Part shown: one piece after another, positions 34,942-38,491 of the stretch
Layout of the letters: each line of letters starts with the position of its first letter
How positions within the stretch are numbered: the stretch's first letter is position 1
Source of the DNA: Clostridiales bacterium
Lineage (GTDB): Bacteria > Bacillota > Clostridia > Christensenellales > UBA1242
Reading direction: 5' to 3'
NCBI GenBank assembly: GCA_003522085.1
Contig: DPGI01000006.1
Coordinates: 2,191-40,681 of the forward strand
DNA length: 38,491 nt
Position numbers and translations under genes: made by a program
The notes under the pieces: model-generated
Told to the model about the DNA's origin: nothing
Databases searched by the model: none
Seen by the model: the letters and a program-made list of their open reading frames with translations, nothing else

Positions 34942-35658
34942 TTATGCTTGCTTTTCTTTCTCGTTTATTTCTTTGGCTTTCAAACATGTCGAAATAAGCA
35001 GTCTTTTCTTCAAAAGCGCATTTTCGTTTTTCATTCTTTTATAATCGCTGTTTAAAAATTGCAACTCTCTTTCCTTTTGCCCCAGTTTAGTCAAAAGGTC
35101 CCTTAGCGCCGCGTCGCTTTTGCGGCATTGTTCGGCGACTTCTTTCTGCGCTTGCTCAATCGCGTTGCGCTTAACAAGTTTGACAAGCCCCATAAACAGA
35201 CTGCTTATGTCAGTATCGCTGATTTGTTGACTCACCTTTTTCTTAAACGGCAACACGTTGTCTTCTTTTTTTGATAACGCCCTATATTTATTCTGCATTC
35301 TAAGCATTTCTTTAACATCTCCTCCACTAAGCAAATAGCACGCCTTCCGCACCGAACATCCTTGTTTAAGTTTTTCTTGAATTTTGTTTATTATGTTATT
35401 TTTCTCTTCTTCCGAAAAAAAGTTAAATTCATTTTTTTGATGCATTCCTAAATCAATCCCCAATTTGCTTGCTCGCTTTTTATCTTTGTCCAGCCTTGCA
35501 ATTTCTGCATAATAATAATTTCTCACACTGTTTGGCTTTCTGTTTGATTGTTTTGCAAACTCAGAAAAAGCAAACTTTATCGCCATGCCTTTCGCCTTTG
35601 TTTTTTCAACTTCTTTAAAAAGTTGTTGAACTTCTCTATCCTCCCAAATTCCTTGCAC
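34942..35658 (-). CDS. Myb/SANT-like DNA-binding protein with coiled coil (RsfA-like)
   Basis: A 238-aa soluble protein. Residues 1-55 (W-x-D-R-E-V-x2-L-F ... AFSEFAKQSNRKPNSVRNYYY) resemble the Myb/SANT helix-turn-helix of Bacillus RsfA-type sporulation regulators. A second possible helix-turn-helix (GCSVRKACYLLSGGDVKEML) is near 100-120, followed by a leucine-rich coiled coil (about 150-225) suited to dimer formation. GTG start with a GGGAGGT site. It is downstream of nothing and lies just upstream of addB on the same strand with a 39-bp gap and no obvious terminator. Regulatory targets unknown. Confidence 0.65.
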   Translation of the reverse strand: MQGIWEDREVQQLFKEVEKTKAKGMAIKFAFSEFAKQSNRKPNSVRNYYYAEIARLDKDKKRASKLGIDLGMHQKNEFNFFSEEEKNNIINKIQEKLKQGCSVRKACYLLSGGDVKEMLRMQNKYRALSKKEDNVLPFKKKVSQQISDTDISSLFMGLVKLVKRNAIEQAQKEVAEQCRKSDAALRDLLTKLGQKERELQFLNSDYKRMKNENALLKKRLLISTCLKAKEINEKEKQA

Positions 35659-35735
35659 CTTTTACCTCCCTAAAAGTTTTTTGCCAAAATAACAAAAAAC
35701 ATACTTAAAAAATGTGAAAGAGCATATATTATCAC

Positions 35736-36569
35736 ATGAAATATGAATTTAGAAGCACCATTCCTTGTTTGGTGAAATATCAAGGCGGCGAAGAATTTTT
35801 AGATGACGGCCAATCACTGATTTTTGAAAGGCCGCTAAAAATGTTTGTATATCCTGCCCAAAAGGGATATACGAGTTTTGTGTTAGATTGCAACGCAAGC
35901 GTCTGCCCGATAAAAAGGTTTGTGCTGCCGGAGCGCATATTGTATTATTTTTCTGAAAACACAAAGCCCAAAATCTGTGTCAAAGAAATAACTTCCGTCG
36001 ACGGCTCTGACATCACGTTTGTTATTGGTCAAAACGAATTGCAAATCGAGTGCAACAACATAATAAAATCAATCCCGTCGATATCGCCAAAAACTTATGA
36101 GCTTTCAAAGCACGATAAACTTGCCTTGTTAAAAATAAATGGCGAAAAAAGCGAACAACTCACCATCGTCAATCCTTCAACTAATCAAATCACAAACTTA
36201 GTTTATGACAAAATCAAAATCAACGACGATGAAATTTTTTGCGAGAAGTTTGAAAAAGAAGAAAAATATCAAATAAGTGACGACGGAATAATAAAAGTCC
36301 GCTCTATACCTCCTCAAATTCGCAACACTAAAATTCTTGGCATGACATTTCTCGAAATGGTAAAAGCAAAGCAATACAAAGATGCTTGCACTCTTCTTTC
36401 TGACAGACTTCCGTCTTCGGAAGAGAAAATTGCCGCCTATTTCGGCGACATCGACGAAATATTGCCACTGAGCGAAGACACCTATTTGCTAGATAAAAAA
36501 ACAGGTCCACTTATTGTGAAGATAGACCTGAATAAAGATAAAATTGTAAACATCGAAATGGTTGATTAA
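35736..36569 (+). CDS. Hypothetical soluble protein
   Basis: A 277-aa protein without signal peptide or membrane helix. The N-terminal 130 residues are predicted beta-rich (FRSTIPCLVKYQGGEEFL ... LIFERPLKMFVYPA), the C-terminal third mixes helix and strand and includes an LSDRLPSSEEKIAAYFGD block. No known motif was found. Its start has no ribosome site, but TATATT sits five bases before ATG. The stop codon overlaps that of the convergent membrane gene by three bases (TTAA region at 36566-36569). Divergent from the SANT-like gene. Confidence 0.75.
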   Translation: MKYEFRSTIPCLVKYQGGEEFLDDGQSLIFERPLKMFVYPAQKGYTSFVLDCNASVCPIKRFVLPERILYYFSENTKPKICVKEITSVDGSDITFVIGQNELQIECNNIIKSIPSISPKTYELSKHDKLALLKINGEKSEQLTIVNPSTNQITNLVYDKIKINDDEIFCEKFEKEEKYQISDDGIIKVRSIPPQIRNTKILGMTFLEMVKAKQYKDACTLLSDRLPSSEEKIAAYFGDIDEILPLSEDTYLLDKKTGPLIVKIDLNKDKIVNIEMVD

Positions 36570-37111
36570 CCTTCTGTTTTCACTTCTTGCCCGTTTACTG
36601 GATGCTCATCGACAGGGCGTCTTAGTCTTGTAGCACTAGGTGCAACCCAAGCCCCCGCAATTCCAATTAAACTGACAACTAGCGGTAAAATTGTGCCAAG
36701 TCCAAATGTTGTTGTGGTATAATTATTTACGGTAAAATACAAAAGCAAAAATGTTGTTGCGATTGATGCAATAACCGACGCAATAAGCGTCACAACTCTA
36801 AGCGAAATCGCCATGCTTAAATTCTTTTTGTTTTTGCAAGCGCCAACCAATGTCAAAATTGACAAAACGATTATAGCAACCATCAAAACCATAAACGCAA
36901 TCATAAATGCGGTTGCAACAGTGTAATATATTGCGTCTGTTCCTAAAATAGCTGAAACCGTGTTGATATGGAATATAGAATAATAAACAGAATAAATGGC
37001 ATGTACAGGGGGCTCGAAAAGCATAGGCAAAAACATTAAAGCCAATCCGCAAATGCTTGCGAAAAGACAAAGCACGCTGCCAACAATACCTCTGACTTTT
37101 AATTCGTTCAT
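36566..37111 (-). CDS. Small four-helix membrane protein, paralogue A
   Basis: A 181-aa membrane protein with four hydrophobic helices (about 8-30, 58-83, 101-122, 131-153 approximately) and a short polar, Pro/Glu-rich tail. The opening K-V-R-G-I-V-G-S and LALMFLPMLF match the two following genes, so all three are paralogues. The ATG at 37111 has AGGGGGG just upstream; an in-frame earlier start at 37129 is rejected. Function unknown. Confidence 0.75.
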   Translation of the reverse strand: MNELKVRGIVGSVLCLFASICGLALMFLPMLFEPPVHAIYSVYYSIFHINTVSAILGTDAIYYTVATAFMIAFMVLMVAIIVLSILTLVGACKNKKNLSMAISLRVVTLIASVIASIATTFLLLYFTVNNYTTTTFGLGTILPLVVSLIGIAGAWVAPSATRLRRPVDEHPVNGQEVKTEG

Positions 37112-37182
37112 TTTATCCCCCCTGAACAAAAATATCGTATTAGTTATTTATATAATATACTAAATGCAAAAAATAGCAAAAT

Positions 37183-37209
37183 AAAATCTCGCATTTCGCG
37201 AGATTTTTT
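37183..37209. terminator. Terminator after membrane paralogue B
   Basis: AAAATCTCGC/GCGAGATTTT stem of 10 bp with loop ATTTC and T-runs on both sides, 39 bases past the stop codon at 37248. Confidence 0.85.
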
Positions 37210-37247
37210 GCTGTAAATCACACCGGATAATTATCTTTTAATAGCAA

Positions 37248-37739
37248 TCATGCCTCTTTTTGATTTCTTGAAATCCTTTTTGTTTGAGCAACAAACGCGC
37301 CAACAACCGCTACTATTGATGAAATAAACACAGTGATTGGCCCTGCACCAACACTTGTCCCAGCAACGCCTGCAAGCGAAACATAGACAATCATAAACAC
37401 AAGTCCCATCAAAGCAGCAATCATTGCAATCATAGAAAGAACTCTGTTTGGCACTGTCATGTTAAGGCCGCGCTCATCAAAAATCGCGCCAAAAAGTCCA
37501 AGCGCACTTTCAATAAGCATAACGATGGCAAGAGTAAGCACCAAAGTGTAAAAAGCATTTGCAACAATGTTATAAACTATGTTAGCCCCGGTTGCTTGCG
37601 CCATATGAGTTATACCATAATAAATTGAATTTTTGCCGCCTCCCTCAATTAAATTCAGTGCAAAGAAACACAAAATTAAAATTGAAGCAACATGAATCAG
37701 CGAGTTTCCGACTATGCATTTGATTTGCGATTTTTTCAT
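37248..37739 (-). CDS. Small four-helix membrane protein, paralogue B
   Basis: A 163-aa membrane protein, four hydrophobic helices; opens with KCIVGNSLIHVASILILCFFAL and ends in a basic tail (QTKRISRNQK). Sequence plan is shared with the genes at 36566 and 37801. The AGGAGG ribosome site lies inside the right arm of a strong hairpin (37749-37777), so translation of a read-through transcript should be blocked. No function known. Confidence 0.75.
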   Translation of the reverse strand: MKKSQIKCIVGNSLIHVASILILCFFALNLIEGGGKNSIYYGITHMAQATGANIVYNIVANAFYTLVLTLAIVMLIESALGLFGAIFDERGLNMTVPNRVLSMIAMIAALMGLVFMIVYVSLAGVAGTSVGAGPITVFISSIVAVVGAFVAQTKRISRNQKEA

Positions 37740-37748
37740 AAATAAAAA

Positions 37749-37784
37749 CCTCCTTGGTTATAGTGTAACCAAAGAGGCTTTTTT
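37749..37784. terminator. Terminator-like hairpin that buries a ribosome site
   Basis: Twelve-bp stem (37749-37760 with 37766-37777, one G-T pair), five-base loop. T-runs follow on both strands. On the minus strand the right arm contains GGAGG, the only ribosome site of the gene starting at 37739, and the ATG follows nine bases later. Confidence 0.8.
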
Positions 37785-37800
37785 AATTCATAATAAGCAA

Positions 37801-38325
37801 TTATGATCTTTTCTTGCTTGGTGTAAGGAAAGCACCAACAACTGCAAACAATCCAAATACTAATGGAAGCACAGCGCCAGCATCAGCAACTAATTTTATT
37901 GATCCGTATCCTGATGCATCTAAAGAATTATCTGCGCAGTAAACAATAGTAAGAATCATTCCTACTAATGCAATTACAACCAATAAAAGAGCAAGGATTT
38001 TGTTTACTAATGACATGTTTAATTTTTTGTTGCCCATGAATACGCCAACAAGACCAACGATTGCGGCAACAATCAAAAGTGATGCAACGATTGCAACAAG
38101 AATAAACATAACAAGAGCTCCTTTACCTGTGCCGTCAGCCTCAGATATGTCACCCATTGATGCAAATACACTAGAACCAGCTTCGCGAGTTGATTTATCG
38201 CCAATTGTAGTGATAAGAGCCATCATAGGCATTGCCATAAATGCAAGAGCACAAACAGCGAAAATCATTGTAACAGCGTTGCCAATGATTCCCATAAGTT
38301 TTCCCTTATTAGATTTCTTTGCCAT
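37801..38325 (-). CDS. Small four-helix membrane protein, paralogue C
   Basis: A 174-aa membrane protein: basic N-terminus (AKKSNKGKLMGIIGNAVTM), helices near 12-38, 68-92, 104-126 and 145-165, and a TPSKKRS tail. Paralogue of the two genes downstream. AGGAGGG site and a strong promoter (38353-38380). Possibly a stress or envelope protein, but no family is recognised. Confidence 0.8.
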   Translation of the reverse strand: MAKKSNKGKLMGIIGNAVTMIFAVCALAFMAMPMMALITTIGDKSTREAGSSVFASMGDISEADGTGKGALVMFILVAIVASLLIVAAIVGLVGVFMGNKKLNMSLVNKILALLLVVIALVGMILTIVYCADNSLDASGYGSIKLVADAGAVLPLVFGLFAVVGAFLTPSKKRS

Positions 38326-38352
38326 TTTTCCCTCCTTTTATAATCTATGGAT

Positions 38353-38380
38353 ATTATACCACAAATTAAAAAATGTGCAA
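38353..38380 (-). promoter_or_regulatory. Promoter of membrane paralogue C
   Basis: Minus strand TTGCAC (38375-38380), 16-base spacer, TATAAT (38353-38358), 27 bases before the start codon. Confidence 0.75.
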
Positions 38381-38405
38381 AACGAATAAGTAGAATAACT
38401 AAAAA

Positions 38406-38449
38406 CATACAAAAAAAAAGATGCCGCTAAGACATCTTTTTTTTGTATG
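38406..38449. terminator. Long palindromic terminator at the right edge
   Basis: CATAC plus A9 plus GATG pairs with CATC plus T8 plus GTATG, with a nine-base loop. It probably ends a gene lying right of the window. No gene is seen from 38326 to 38491. Confidence 0.8.
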
Positions 38450-38491
38450 CAATTAAAATAGAAAGCGTCAAGTTATTGAATTCGGTCTTGT

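Noticed and set aside
1..38491. CRISPR arrays, insertion sequences or rRNA genes
   Set aside because: No regularly spaced direct repeats, no transposase ORF and no rRNA-like sequence were seen on either strand.

Overview
The window looks like a chromosomal segment of a low-GC, Gram-positive, spore-forming bacterium of the Clostridia type, probably a gut or animal-associated lineage known mainly from metagenomes. The basis is the AT-rich sequence, strong AGGAGG-type ribosome sites on most genes, the spore maturation pair spmA-spmB, AddAB rather than RecBCD, and a holB-ricT-trmN6 / tatD-ksgA neighbourhood resembling the Bacillus dnaX-ksgA region. The lineage is inference; no 16S or other decisive marker is present.

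Layout. (1) 230-7357, all minus strand and visibly AT-richer than the rest: an anti-phage defence island. One overlapping four-gene operon encodes a Schlafen/AlbA-type protein, a D12-class adenine DNA methylase, a HerA hexameric translocase and a NurA-like nuclease. After a terminator comes a CBASS-like pair: a stand-alone SAVED sensor, whose 5' end looks broken, and a CD-NTase with an AGS-C-like tail. (2) 7711-14976, minus: three tandem, diverged paralogues of a large polytopic membrane protein resembling VirB6/TrbL-type conjugation channel proteins (perhaps the Mbov_0396 ICE family), with no conjugation ATPase, relaxase or coupling protein in the window. (3) 15208-17623: tRNA-Ala(TGC), an acidic single-pass membrane protein, an HD-domain protein and a 40-codon ORF at the end of ksgA.

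(4) 17610-22833, core housekeeping: tatD-ksgA (minus), spmA-spmB (plus) and holB-ricT-trmN6 (minus). (5) 22954-26359: uppP and a P-type calcium ATPase in one transcription unit. (6) 26483-28780: an unusual membrane-anchored coiled-coil protein with four AT-hook motifs. (7) 28850-34902: addB-addA, the helicase-nuclease of double-strand break repair. (8) 34942-38325: a Myb/SANT-like DNA-binding protein, a hypothetical soluble protein and three tandem small four-helix membrane paralogues, each bounded by hairpins.

How it fits together: AddAB resects DNA ends and the HerA-NurA cassette could form a second, defence-dedicated resection machine marked self/non-self by its methylase. The strongest candidates for something undescribed are that four-gene cassette, the minimal SAVED/CD-NTase pair, the membrane AT-hook protein, and the triplicated VirB6-like proteins. 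At the expression level, several housekeeping genes (holB, addB, tatD and probably spmA, uppP and the gene at 35736) have no ribosome site but a -10-like box about six bases before ATG, suggesting leaderless mRNAs. One small membrane gene has its ribosome site buried in a terminator-like hairpin.
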